From assembly GCA_964518575.1 (NCBI GenBank), contig CAZFGW010000001.1, positions 124,001 to 188,000 of the forward strand: a DNA stretch of 64,000 bases, read 5' to 3'. A program made the position numbers and the translations under genes. Under the pieces are notes generated by a model, which was not told where the DNA came from, made no database searches, and saw only the letters and a list, made by a program, of their open reading frames with translations. Source of the DNA: MGBC163016 sp964518575. Its GTDB lineage: Bacteria > Actinomycetota > Coriobacteriia > Coriobacteriales > Eggerthellaceae. Positions 1-8,034 of this stretch are shown piece by piece (the first letter of the stretch is position 1; every line of letters starts with the position of its first letter).

Positions 1-137
1 TTATGACCCATAAGTTCTGAAAAAGATGCGAAAGTGCCTTGATTAAATGCCCGCATCCGAGGTCAGGGCACCTGCTCGTGTGCTAGGATGAATTAATTGG
101 TGTTGTAAGGAATAAGAAGTGATCAAGGAGGCATGAA

Positions 138-947
138 GTGATAATCATTGGCGAGAAGATCAACGGTTCCATCCCCAAGACCGGCGCTGCCATCGCCGAG
201 CGCAATGAGGACTACATCCGTGAACTTGCCCGGATTCAAACCGAGGCGGGCGCAGACTATCTCGATTGCTGCGCATCGGTGAACGAGAACGAGCTCGAAA
301 CGGAAAAATGGCTTATTGACCTCATCAAAGAGGAATCGTCCCTGCCCATCTGCATCGACAGCCCGAACCCTCAGGTATGTGTAGATGCCATGGAGTTTTG
401 CGACGGACGCGTTGGCATTATCAACTCGGTTTCAGGCGAAGGCAACAAGATCGACATCGTATTCCCCGCGATCGCTGACACCCAATGGGGCTGCGTGGCG
501 CTGCTCTCCGATGACACCGGCATTCCGAAGACCGTCGATGACCGCATCAAGGTTTTCAAGCAGATCATGGCGCGCGCTGATGAGTTCGGCATCGCTCCTG
601 AGCGCCTCTATATCGACCCTCTGGTAGAGACCCTCGGCGCGAATCCCGACAGCATGATCACCTTCAATGAGTGCTGCAAGCGCATTAAAGACGAGTATCC
701 GAACATCCACATCACCTCCGGACTTTCGAATATCTCGTTCGGACTGCCCGTGCGCAAGATGATCAACATGCCGTTTTTGGTGCTGGCAATGAACGCTGGT
801 ATGGACAGCGCCATCATGGATCCGACGAACCGCGATATGAACGGTGTGCTCCATGGCACAGCAGCGCTTCTCGGCGACGACGAGTTCTGCCTTGAGTACA
901 TCGAAGCGTACCGCGACAACCTGTTCGGACCGATAAAGCAGGATTAA
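138..947 (+). CDS. Methyltetrahydrofolate:corrinoid methyltransferase
   Basis: Transfers a methyl group between methyl-tetrahydrofolate and the cobalt of a corrinoid protein in the cytoplasm (AcsE/MtvA/MetH pterin-binding family). The 269-residue protein is a single pterin-binding TIM barrel of normal length. The residues that contact the pterin in the Moorella enzyme are recognisable: Asp75 (ICIDSPNP), Asn96 (IINS), Asp160 (YIDP) and Asn198 (GLSNISFG). The start is GTG at 138, preceded by AAGGAGG at 125-131; the ATG at 133 is out of frame and stops at once. The next gene, 89 bases on, is a corrinoid protein, its expected partner. Direction (toward acetyl-CoA synthesis or toward O-demethylation) cannot be read from sequence; with no CODH/ACS gene nearby, the MtvA-like role in methyl-ether use is at least as likely as the AcsE role. 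Confidence 0.9.
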   Translation: MIIIGEKINGSIPKTGAAIAERNEDYIRELARIQTEAGADYLDCCASVNENELETEKWLIDLIKEESSLPICIDSPNPQVCVDAMEFCDGRVGIINSVSGEGNKIDIVFPAIADTQWGCVALLSDDTGIPKTVDDRIKVFKQIMARADEFGIAPERLYIDPLVETLGANPDSMITFNECCKRIKDEYPNIHITSGLSNISFGLPVRKMINMPFLVLAMNAGMDSAIMDPTNRDMNGVLHGTAALLGDDEFCLEYIEAYRDNLFGPIKQD

Positions 948-1036
948 TTGATGTTGACCTTTTGGGCAAATCAATATAACGTAGATGAAAGGGCTTTTAA
1001 GCCACATTTCAGTCATCTCTAAGGAAGGGATGTAGT

Positions 1037-1672
1037 ATGACAGTTCTTGAAGACCTCCGCGAAAAAACTCTCAAAGGCAAAAGAAAAGAAACCGGTCCTC
1101 TGGTTCAGCAGGCACTGGATGAGGGCAACGATCCTCAAGCTATCCTTGATGCAATGATCGACGCCATGAGCGAAGTCGGCGATCGCTTCTCTCGCGGCGA
1201 ATGCTTCGTTCCTGAAATGCTCGTAGCAGCACGCGCCATGAGCGCTGGCACCGACGTTCTGAAGCCCGCAATGGCAGGCAGCGGCGTCGAGCCCATCGGA
1301 CATGCCGTTATCGGCACCGTTTCTGGCGACATGCATGACATCGGCAAGAACCTCGTCCGTATGATGATTGAGGGCAAGGGCGTTGAGATCGACGACCTCG
1401 GTGTTGACGTTCCGCCGGAGAAGTTCGTTGAGTACCTGAACGAGCATCCGGAGTGCGACGTTGTTTGCCTTTCCGCACTGCTCACCACGACCATGCCCGC
1501 AATCGATGAGGCCATCCAGGCTATCGAGGCTGCTGGACTTCGCGACCGCGTGAAGATCATGATCGGCGGCGCTCCGGTCACGCAAGAATATGCTGATCAG
1601 GTTGGCGCAGATGCCTACACTGATGATGCTGGTGCTGCTGCGGAGAAAATCGCAGAGCTCCTTGCAGCCTAG
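1037..1672 (+). CDS. Corrinoid (B12-binding) methyl carrier protein
   Basis: Small MetH/MtaC/MtvC-type corrinoid protein that carries a methyl group on cobalt between a substrate methyltransferase and methyl-THF methyltransferase. An N-terminal helical cap (about residues 1-85) is followed by a Rossmann-like B12 domain containing the signature DMHDIG at 98-103, with His100 as the predicted lower axial ligand, and the later GGAPVT loop. Its 211 residues are typical. A purine-rich site AAGGAAGGGA lies upstream. No matching substrate-specific methyltransferase or corrinoid reactivase is adjacent; the nearest candidates in the window are the two URO-D family genes at 41.6-43.6 kb. Confidence 0.93.
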   Translation: MTVLEDLREKTLKGKRKETGPLVQQALDEGNDPQAILDAMIDAMSEVGDRFSRGECFVPEMLVAARAMSAGTDVLKPAMAGSGVEPIGHAVIGTVSGDMHDIGKNLVRMMIEGKGVEIDDLGVDVPPEKFVEYLNEHPECDVVCLSALLTTTMPAIDEAIQAIEAAGLRDRVKIMIGGAPVTQEYADQVGADAYTDDAGAAAEKIAELLAA

Positions 1673-1719
1673 CTGAAATGCTGCACCAAGCTTCGTGAAC
1701 ATTTTTGTTCTGTCTATGC

Positions 1720-1755
1720 AACGGCTGAGCCATCCGCGCTCAGCCGTTGTTTTTC
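1720..1755 (+). terminator. Intrinsic terminator or attenuator between corrinoid protein and metF
   Basis: A perfect 11-bp stem (1720-1730 with 1738-1748, AACGGCTGAGC) with a 7-base loop is followed by GTTTTT. It ends only about 25 bases before the metF ATG and directly before its ribosome-binding site, so no promoter fits between. Downstream transcription must read through or start upstream of the hairpin. Confidence 0.85.
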
Positions 1756-1779
1756 GATTCAGGTAAGGAGGTTTATTGC

Positions 1780-3432
1780 ATGGAGAACCTTTTCAAAGAT
1801 GCTCTTCTGAAAGGGGACTTCGCCATCACCTGCGAGATCATTCCCGGACGCGGCGCGCGCGAAGAGTCACAGGAAAAGGAGCTAGAGAATGCCCGGCAGA
1901 TTTTCGCAACGGGTCGCGTGCATGCTATCTCGATCACGGACAACCCAAGCGGTAACCCGGCATTGCTCGCCGACTACATCGGTAAAGAACTGATCGACGA
2001 GAACATCGTCCCGCTCGTTCATTTCACCTGTAAAGACCGCTCCCGCAATCAGATCATTTCCCAGCTCTATGGCATGGAGCGCTATGGGATAGAAAACGTG
2101 CTGTTCATGACCGGCGACTACGAGGGAACCGGCTGGAGGGGACGGGCGCGTCCCGTGTTCGACCTTGATTCCGTCCAAGTGCAGATGCTCGCCCGCGAGA
2201 TGAACGAAGGGCTTGTCATTCCCGGACGTAAGAAGGACGTGCAGGAAACACCTACCCACTTCTTCCAAGGCGGCGTAGTGAACCCCTTCAAGTATCTCGA
2301 AGGCGAAACGATCCCACAGTATCTCAAGATGGAGAAGAAGATCATCGCTGGCGCTGAGTTCCTCATCACGCAGGTAGGTTTTGACGCGCGCAAAATGGAA
2401 GAGCTCATCATGTACCGCGACGAGCGCGGGTTCGACACACCCCTTATCGCGAACATTTTCCTCCTCACCAAAGGCGCCGCCAAGCTCATGCGTAAAGGCA
2501 CGATCGCGGGCTGCTATGTCAGCGACGAGCTCATGGAAATTCTGGAAGAGGAATCGCAAGCTGAGGACAAGGGGAAAGCGGCGCGTATCGAGCGCGCGGC
2601 TGAGATGGCAGCGGTGGCGAAGGGGCTCGGCTATGCCGGGATCCACATCGGCGGCTTCGGCGTGAATGCGCAGATGGTCGAGCAGATTCTCGACCGGATG
2701 GAAGAGCTCGCTCCCACGTGGCGCACCTGCGTCCCGAAGATCAGCTTCGGCAGGAAAGACGGGTATTACATCTACGAGCCCGCCCTTGACGAGAACGGCG
2801 TTCCTACCGGTCTCAACGCACCCGAGCACGCTCCCAAGCCGGAGCAGGCACGGGAGCGGAAAGTGTTCAAGCGCTTCGGGCTTTCCCGCATAGCCCACTA
2901 CTGGATGCTCACGCTGGGCAAGCGCGGAAACAAGCTGCTCGCCCGCATCATGGACAGACGTGATCGGAAGAAAGGGATCTACCGGCACCATGGCATCGAG
3001 CACACGGGCAAATCGATTCTGTACAGCTGCATGGATTGCGGCGACTGCGGACTCGAGCCAGCGCTCTACACCTGCCCGATGACCCAGTGTCCGAAGTGCC
3101 AGCGCAACGGACCGTGCGGTGGAACCTACGATGGTTGGTGCGAGGTCTTCCCCGGCGAGCGCTACTGCATCTGGTACAAGGCGTACCACAAAGCAAAGAA
3201 GTATGACGAGATGGAGCGCATGACCTCCTATATCACGCCGCCGAATCACTGGGAGCTCTTCAACTCGAGTCCTTGGAGTGCCTATACGCACAAACGCGAT
3301 AACACCGCAGGGCGTATTCCCGTTGCGCTCGGGCTTGAGACAGGCACTCCCGGCGGTGTCACTGAGGAAACCGACCTCCATAAAAGCGTCGACTGCACTA
3401 TCCCGAAGAAGCCGATAGAGCCGCCGCACTGA
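1780..3432 (+). CDS. metF: Methylenetetrahydrofolate reductase with cysteine-rich C-terminal domain
   Basis: Reduces methylene-THF to methyl-THF with bound flavin. Of 550 residues, the first ~300 form the MetF barrel: Glu19 (TCEI-P-RG), the SITDNPSGNP loop near 54 and the FMTGD loop at 109-113. The tail carries the MTHFR C-terminal zinc-finger-like domain: residues 417-463 contain ten cysteines (CMDCGDCG, CPMTQCPKC, GPCGG). In many acetogens this domain is a separate protein, MetV, needed for activity; here it is fused. The start is ATG 1780 with AAGGAGG at 1765-1771; a TTG at 1747 in the terminator stem is an unlikely start. The electron partner is not encoded next to it. Confidence 0.92.
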   Translation: MENLFKDALLKGDFAITCEIIPGRGAREESQEKELENARQIFATGRVHAISITDNPSGNPALLADYIGKELIDENIVPLVHFTCKDRSRNQIISQLYGMERYGIENVLFMTGDYEGTGWRGRARPVFDLDSVQVQMLAREMNEGLVIPGRKKDVQETPTHFFQGGVVNPFKYLEGETIPQYLKMEKKIIAGAEFLITQVGFDARKMEELIMYRDERGFDTPLIANIFLLTKGAAKLMRKGTIAGCYVSDELMEILEEESQAEDKGKAARIERAAEMAAVAKGLGYAGIHIGGFGVNAQMVEQILDRMEELAPTWRTCVPKISFGRKDGYYIYEPALDENGVPTGLNAPEHAPKPEQARERKVFKRFGLSRIAHYWMLTLGKRGNKLLARIMDRRDRKKGIYRHHGIEHTGKSILYSCMDCGDCGLEPALYTCPMTQCPKCQRNGPCGGTYDGWCEVFPGERYCIWYKAYHKAKKYDEMERMTSYITPPNHWELFNSSPWSAYTHKRDNTAGRIPVALGLETGTPGGVTEETDLHKSVDCTIPKKPIEPPH

Positions 3433-3444
3433 CGATGAGGCGCG

Positions 3445-3473
3445 CTTAACGCATTAACGCTTAACGCACTAAC
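3445..3473 (+). repeat. Direct TTAACGC repeats upstream of fhs
   Basis: Three copies of TTAACGC and a degenerate CTAAC follow each other with 0-1 base between them in the 147-base metF-fhs spacer. They could be an operator or only a simple repeat. The spacer also holds a possible CCTGA/TCAGG hairpin. No known riboswitch was recognised. Confidence 0.4.
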
Positions 3474-3579
3474 AGGCAGAGGCTTCAAAGATTTACCTGA
3501 GAGCAGTACCTGTGTGAGATCAGGATGATCGCGCACAGATAAAGAGAAGATGGAAAACGATCAAAAAGGAGATGCAACG

Positions 3580-5247
3580 ATGACGAAGTCCGATATCGAG
3601 ATCGCGCAAGAAGCAACGATGCTCCCCATCACCGAAGTTGCGGAGAAGGCAGGGATCTCATACGACGCCCTTGAGCCGTATGGTCATTACAAGGCGAAGG
3701 TGGACATCAATTCCTATACCGATAAACCCATGACTGGAAAACTGATCTTGGTAACCGCTATCAACCCCACCCCTGCGGGCGAGGGCAAGACCACCACGTC
3801 GGTCGGTCTGCATGATGCGCTTTGCAAGATCGGCAAGTCTTCCATGCTCGCGCTGCGCGAGCCCTCCCTCGGCCCCGTTTTCGGCATCAAGGGCGGCGCT
3901 GCCGGCGGCGGGTATGCACAGGTCGTTCCCATGGAGGACATCAACCTTCACTTCACCGGCGACTTTCATGCCATCGGCGCTGCGAACAACCTGCTCGCAG
4001 CTATGCTCGACAACCACATCAAGCAGGGTAACGAGCTCGACATTGATCCCAAGCGCGTCATTTGGCGCCGCTGCGTGGATATGAACGACCGTCAGCTCCG
4101 CAACGTGGTCGATGGTCTGGGCGGAGCAGCCGACGGCGTTGCTCGCGAAGACGGCTTCGACATCACCGTTGCCAGCGAGATCATGGCTGTGTTCTGCCTC
4201 GCAACCGACCTTGATGACCTGAAGGAGCGCCTGGGTCGCATGGTGGTCGCTTACTCCCGCAAGGGCGAGCCCATCACCGCTTCCGACCTCAAGGCACAGG
4301 GTGCCATGGCAGCGCTTCTGAAAGATGCGATCAAGCCAAACCTCGTGCAGACGCTTGAGAACAACCCCGCGTTCGTACACGGCGGTCCTTTCGCCAACAT
4401 CGCCCATGGATGCAACTCCGTTCAAGCAACGACGACCGCCCTCAAGATGGCTGATTATGTTGTCACCGAGGCCGGCTTCGGTGCTGATCTGGGCGCCGAG
4501 AAGTTCCTCGACATCAAGTGCCGTGCTGCGGGCATCGAGCCGAGCGCGGTGGTCGTGGTCGCAACCGTTCGTGCCCTCAAGTACAACGGCGGCGTTCCGA
4601 AGAACGAACTCACCCAGGAGAACCTCGAGGCGCTTGAGGCAGGCATTCCGAACCTGCTCCAGCATGTCGGCAACATCCAAGACGTATACGGACTCCCCGT
4701 GGTCGTTGCCATCAACGCCTTCCCCACCGATACCGAGGCAGAGCTCAAGTTCGTTGAGGAGAAATGCAACGAGCTTGGCGTGAACGTTGCGCTTTCCGAG
4801 GTATGGGCAAAAGGCGGCGAAGGCGGACGCGCGCTCGCTGAAGAGGTCGTGCGCCTGTGCGACGAGCCTTCGGAGTTTACATTCTGCTATGACGAAAACG
4901 CTTCCATCGAAGAGAAGCTGAACGCCATCGCCACCAAGATCTACCACGCTGACGGCGTCGATTTCACCTCGCAAGCGAAAAAGCAGCTCGACCAGCTCAA
5001 CGAGCTCGGGTTCGACAAGCTGCCGATCTGCGTGGCGAAGACCCAGTACTCGTTCACCGATGACCAGACCAAGCTGGGCGCTCCGCGCGACTTCCGCATC
5101 ACCGTGCGCAATCTGAAGATCAGCGCCGGCGCAGGATTTGTCGTTGCGCTCACCGGCGACATCATGACGATGCCGGGTTTGCCTAAGGTTCCCGCCGCTG
5201 AGAAGATCGACGTTTCCCCAGACGGCAAGATCACCGGTTTGTTCTAG
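3580..5247 (+). CDS. fhs: Formate--tetrahydrofolate ligase
   Basis: ATP-dependent ligation of formate to THF giving 10-formyl-THF, the entry step of the methyl branch. The 555-residue length matches the family. The nucleotide loop TPAGEGKTTT is at about 64-73, followed by the conserved REPSLGPVFGIKGGAAGGG segment and GPFANIAHGC. The start is ATG 3580 with AAAAAGGAG ending about eight bases upstream; an in-frame ATG at 3550 lacks a good site. It is followed 63 bases later by fchA and then folD, giving pathway order from formate to methylene-THF. Confidence 0.97.
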   Translation: MTKSDIEIAQEATMLPITEVAEKAGISYDALEPYGHYKAKVDINSYTDKPMTGKLILVTAINPTPAGEGKTTTSVGLHDALCKIGKSSMLALREPSLGPVFGIKGGAAGGGYAQVVPMEDINLHFTGDFHAIGAANNLLAAMLDNHIKQGNELDIDPKRVIWRRCVDMNDRQLRNVVDGLGGAADGVAREDGFDITVASEIMAVFCLATDLDDLKERLGRMVVAYSRKGEPITASDLKAQGAMAALLKDAIKPNLVQTLENNPAFVHGGPFANIAHGCNSVQATTTALKMADYVVTEAGFGADLGAEKFLDIKCRAAGIEPSAVVVVATVRALKYNGGVPKNELTQENLEALEAGIPNLLQHVGNIQDVYGLPVVVAINAFPTDTEAELKFVEEKCNELGVNVALSEVWAKGGEGGRALAEEVVRLCDEPSEFTFCYDENASIEEKLNAIATKIYHADGVDFTSQAKKQLDQLNELGFDKLPICVAKTQYSFTDDQTKLGAPRDFRITVRNLKISAGAGFVVALTGDIMTMPGLPKVPAAEKIDVSPDGKITGLF

Positions 5248-5310
5248 TTAAAGGCGATGCATCAAAAGGGCGGAGAGGAATCTTCGCCCTTTTCTATGGA
5301 AGGAGAAACT

Positions 5311-5937
5311 ATGGCAGAAACCATGATGGACTCAAGCTGCACCTCCTTTGCCGAAGCGCTCGCTGCAAAAGAGAGCGTTCCGGGCGGTGGCGGCGCGGCA
5401 GCCTATGTTGGTGCTTTGGGTGTCGCTCTTGGCAGTATGGTTGCGAATTTCACGACGGGTAAGAAGAAATACGCGGAATACGAAGAGGACATTCAGCGCA
5501 TCTTGGCTGATGGCGAAACGATCCGTCTGCGCCTCATTGAGCTCGTAGGCATCGACGCTGAGAACTTCTACCCGCTCTCGCAAGCCTACGGCATCCCCAA
5601 GGAAGATCCCACGCGTGAAGAGACGCTCGAGTCGTGCACGAAGGTGGCACTCTCGGGACCGTATGAAATGATGCAGGAAATCTGCAAGGCGATCGAGCTT
5701 TTGGAAGAACTTGCGGTCAAGGGCTCGAAGATGCTGCTCTCCGATGTGGGATGCGGCGCGGCGCTCGCGAAGGCGGCGCTCGAATCAGCCGCCATGAACG
5801 TGTTCATCAACACGAAATCGCTCGTGGACCGCTCCTATGCAGAACAGATCGATACTGATTGTGATCGGATGCTCAATGATTATTGCCCGCGGGCGCAGAC
5901 CGTGGTCGATGACGTCATGAGCGCAGTCCGTTCCTAA
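5311..5937 (+). CDS. fchA: Methenyl-THF cyclohydrolase / formiminotransferase-cyclodeaminase family
   Basis: A 208-residue FTCD_C-domain protein. In acetogens FchA interconverts 10-formyl-THF and methenyl-THF. The start region reads ETMMDSSCTSFAEALAAKE, followed by the glycine-rich VPGGGGAAA turn conserved in the family. Start ATG 5311 follows GGAAGGAGA at 5298-5306. FolD downstream usually has cyclohydrolase activity too, so the function is partly redundant, as in other acetogens. The stop is 21 bases before folD, so the two are almost certainly co-transcribed. Confidence 0.9.
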   Translation: MAETMMDSSCTSFAEALAAKESVPGGGGAAAYVGALGVALGSMVANFTTGKKKYAEYEEDIQRILADGETIRLRLIELVGIDAENFYPLSQAYGIPKEDPTREETLESCTKVALSGPYEMMQEICKAIELLEELAVKGSKMLLSDVGCGAALAKAALESAAMNVFINTKSLVDRSYAEQIDTDCDRMLNDYCPRAQTVVDDVMSAVRS

Positions 5938-5958
5938 CCGAAAGTGAGGAACTTTCCC

Positions 5959-6807
5959 ATGGCAGAACTTCTCAAGGGAAAACCGGTAGCAGATGCTATC
6001 AACGAACAACTCTCACCGCGCATTGAGGCGCTGAAGGCAAGCGGTATTACCCCGAAGCTCGCCATTCTCCGCGTCGGCGAGCGCGAGGATGACCTCTCCT
6101 ATGAGCGCGGTGCAACGAAGCGTTTCGACACGCTGGGTCTTGAGATCCAGAAATTCCTGCTCAGCGCTGATTGTACCCAAAGCGAACTTATGGCAACGAT
6201 CGAAGAGATCAATACCGATGCAAGCATCCACGGATGCCTCATGTTCCGTCCGCTCCCGAAACATCTCGATGAGACGGCGGCATGTGCGCTTCTCGCCCCC
6301 GAAAAGGACATGGACGGCATCACAGAAGGGTCGCTGTTCGGTGTGTTCGCGAATCAGCAGATCGGCTTCCCGCCCTGCACCGCTGACGCATGTATCCAGG
6401 TGCTCAAGCACTACGGCTATGAGCTGCGCGGCGCGAACATCACCGTTGTCGGCAGAAGCCTCGTTATCGGCAAGCCGGTAGCCATGATGCTTCTGAACGA
6501 GAATGCAACGGTGCGCATCGCCCATACCAAGACGAAGGATCTTCCGGCTGCGTGCAAAGATGCCGACATCCTTGTTGTTGCGTGCGGTCATATCGGCACC
6601 GTAGGCGCTGACGCCGTCAGTGCAGGTCAGGTGGTTATCGATGTGGGCATCAACTGGAACGAGCAGACGCAAAAGCTCTGTGGCGATGTCGATTTCGATG
6701 CCGTTGAGCCGCTTGTGTCCGCAATCACTCCCGTACCCGGCGGTGTGGGAAGTGTGACGACCGCCATTCTTGCAAAGCATGTCGTCGAGGCGGCTGAGCG
6801 CGCGTAA
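5959..6807 (+). CDS. folD: Bifunctional methylene-THF dehydrogenase / methenyl-THF cyclohydrolase
   Basis: Oxidises or reduces the methylene/methenyl-THF pair and hydrolyses methenyl-THF. The 282-residue length is standard. Visible features are the YERGATKR segment with the catalytic Tyr and Lys, the PLPKHLDE loop, the cofactor loop GRSLVIGKPVAMMLL and the C-terminal TPVPGGVGSVTTAIL signature. Start ATG 5959 has GTGAGGA upstream; the GTG at 5944 sits inside that site. It is the last gene of the run and is followed by a terminator. Confidence 0.95.
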   Translation: MAELLKGKPVADAINEQLSPRIEALKASGITPKLAILRVGEREDDLSYERGATKRFDTLGLEIQKFLLSADCTQSELMATIEEINTDASIHGCLMFRPLPKHLDETAACALLAPEKDMDGITEGSLFGVFANQQIGFPPCTADACIQVLKHYGYELRGANITVVGRSLVIGKPVAMMLLNENATVRIAHTKTKDLPAACKDADILVVACGHIGTVGADAVSAGQVVIDVGINWNEQTQKLCGDVDFDAVEPLVSAITPVPGGVGSVTTAILAKHVVEAAERA

Positions 6808-6852
6808 CGTCTTGCGTGCTTAAGTCCGTTCGCGATTGAACGGAAGAGGCAC

Positions 6853-6899
6853 AACGCCTGCTGCAGATATCCTTTTGGTGTCAGCGGCAGGCGTTTTTT
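6853..6899 (+). terminator. Terminator of the one-carbon operon
   Basis: Nine-bp stem AACGCCTGC (6853-6861) with GCAGGCGTT (6887-6895), followed directly by a T run, 45 bases after the folD stop. Confidence 0.85.
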
Positions 6900-7107
6900 A
6901 TACTTTTCTTGCGCACGCGGGAGGTGGGTTGTGCAAACTGCTCGCAGACTGAGTGTTGCGGTGCTGCCCTGCGCTCGTCCGCATTGGTTTTTCGGCAGTG
7001 TTTTACCGTGGTGTTTTTCCACAGTGTTTTTTCATTATCCGCTGCCTTCGCCAAATCAAAAGTTGTACCATAGGGCAATCGGCAAGCATACGGCAAAAGG
7101 ACACATG

Positions 7108-7692
7108 ATGGCTGATCAAGGGTACTCAGAAATCGATTCGAAGCGCGCAGAAGCTGCAGTGCGCGAGTTGTTGATCGCAATTGGCGAAAACCCCGATCGT
7201 GAGGGGTTACTTGAGACGCCTGCGCGTGTTGCACGCGCCTGCCACGAGATCTTCGCCGGTATGCAAGAGGATCCGAGCGAGCACCTACTGAAGCAGTTCC
7301 ATGAGGGAAGCCACGAGGAAATGGTTATCGTGCGCGATATCCCGTTCACCTCCATGTGCGAGCACCATCTGCTGCCCTTTACGGGCAAAGCGCATGTTGC
7401 GTACATCCCGCGGAAGGGACGCATTACCGGATTGTCCAAGATCGCCCGGTGTGTTGAGGGATTTGCCCGCCGTCTTCAGGTGCAGGAGCGCATGACCTCG
7501 CAGGTAGCCGATGCGCTTATGGCATCTTTGGATCCGCTGGGTGCGCTCGTAGTCGTTGAGGCAGAGCATATGTGCATGACGGCGCGCGGCGTGAAGAAGC
7601 CGGGTGCACTCACCATAACAAGTGCGGTGCGCGGCACGTTCAAAGAAGACGAGAAGACGCGTACGGAAGCGTTGTCGTTGTTCGGATTGTAA
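7108..7692 (+). CDS. folE: GTP cyclohydrolase I (type IA)
   Basis: Makes dihydroneopterin triphosphate from GTP, the first step of tetrahydrofolate synthesis, which fits its position beside a THF-dependent operon. The zinc ligands are visible in TSMCEHHLLPF and AEHMCMTARG, and the conserved ITGLSKIAR and QVQERMT segments are intact. Two ATGs stand side by side; the second (7108) has better spacing from AAAAGGA at 7095-7101. About 194 residues, as usual. It lies beyond the folD terminator and so probably has its own promoter in 6900-7094. It converges on aspS. Confidence 0.95.
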   Translation: MADQGYSEIDSKRAEAAVRELLIAIGENPDREGLLETPARVARACHEIFAGMQEDPSEHLLKQFHEGSHEEMVIVRDIPFTSMCEHHLLPFTGKAHVAYIPRKGRITGLSKIARCVEGFARRLQVQERMTSQVADALMASLDPLGALVVVEAEHMCMTARGVKKPGALTITSAVRGTFKEDEKTRTEALSLFGL

Positions 7693-7696
7693 ACGT

Positions 7697-7810
7697 TCGC
7701 GGTTATTGTGTTTTGGGGTTGCCGTTGGTGCAACGGGCATGCCCCAAATGTTTCATTATTCGGGTTGTCACGTTGACGGGCGAGATGAATCTCGCGCTCG
7801 CGTTCACCTG
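7697..7810 (+). repeat. Convergent-junction palindromic repeat, copy A (right part)
   Basis: Contains the core GCGAGATGAATCTCGC at 7780-7795 followed by GCTCGCG. The preceding ~80 bases align by eye with the right two thirds of the full copy at 19251-19414, including CCAAATGTTTCATYATT. It starts five bases after the folE stop. Confidence 0.7.
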
Positions 7811-7901
7811 AGATGATTTCCCCCTTTAAAGAGATCAATCATCCAGAACCGTTCAACGGTGAATCGTGCGTGACGATTGATGATCCGATGGGGATCATGA
7901 T

Positions 7902-8012
7902 TGGGTATAGATGTAGGGGCGAGATTCATCTCGCCCGCAATGATGCATGATTGGGGTTGTTACGTTATGAGGTCACCATTGACGTAACGTGCACGCCCCG
8001 ATGATTCAATAT
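7902..8012 (+). repeat. Convergent-junction palindromic repeat, copy C (left part)
   Basis: Begins TGGGTATAGATGTAGGGGC and carries the core GCGAGATTCATCTCGC at 7919-7934, then CCGCAATGATGC and a GTAACGTGCACGCCCC segment matching the left two thirds of the copy at 19251. With copy A it fills the folE/aspS convergent gap, where no gene is seen. Confidence 0.75.
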
Positions 8013-8034
8013 GGGGATCAATTCCCTCTGGCGG

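Noticed and set aside
432..1016. Long open frame antisense to the methyltransferase gene
   Set aside because: Lies opposite a clear family member, is Val/His/Arg-biased and has no ribosome site; a shadow of the codon pattern.
1882..3429. 515-codon open frame antisense to metF
   Set aside because: Covers the MetF gene, whose motifs are intact; composition is typical of an antisense shadow in high-GC DNA.
3433..3579. Possible THF or glycine riboswitch before fhs
   Set aside because: Neither conserved core could be found; only short direct repeats and a weak hairpin are visible.
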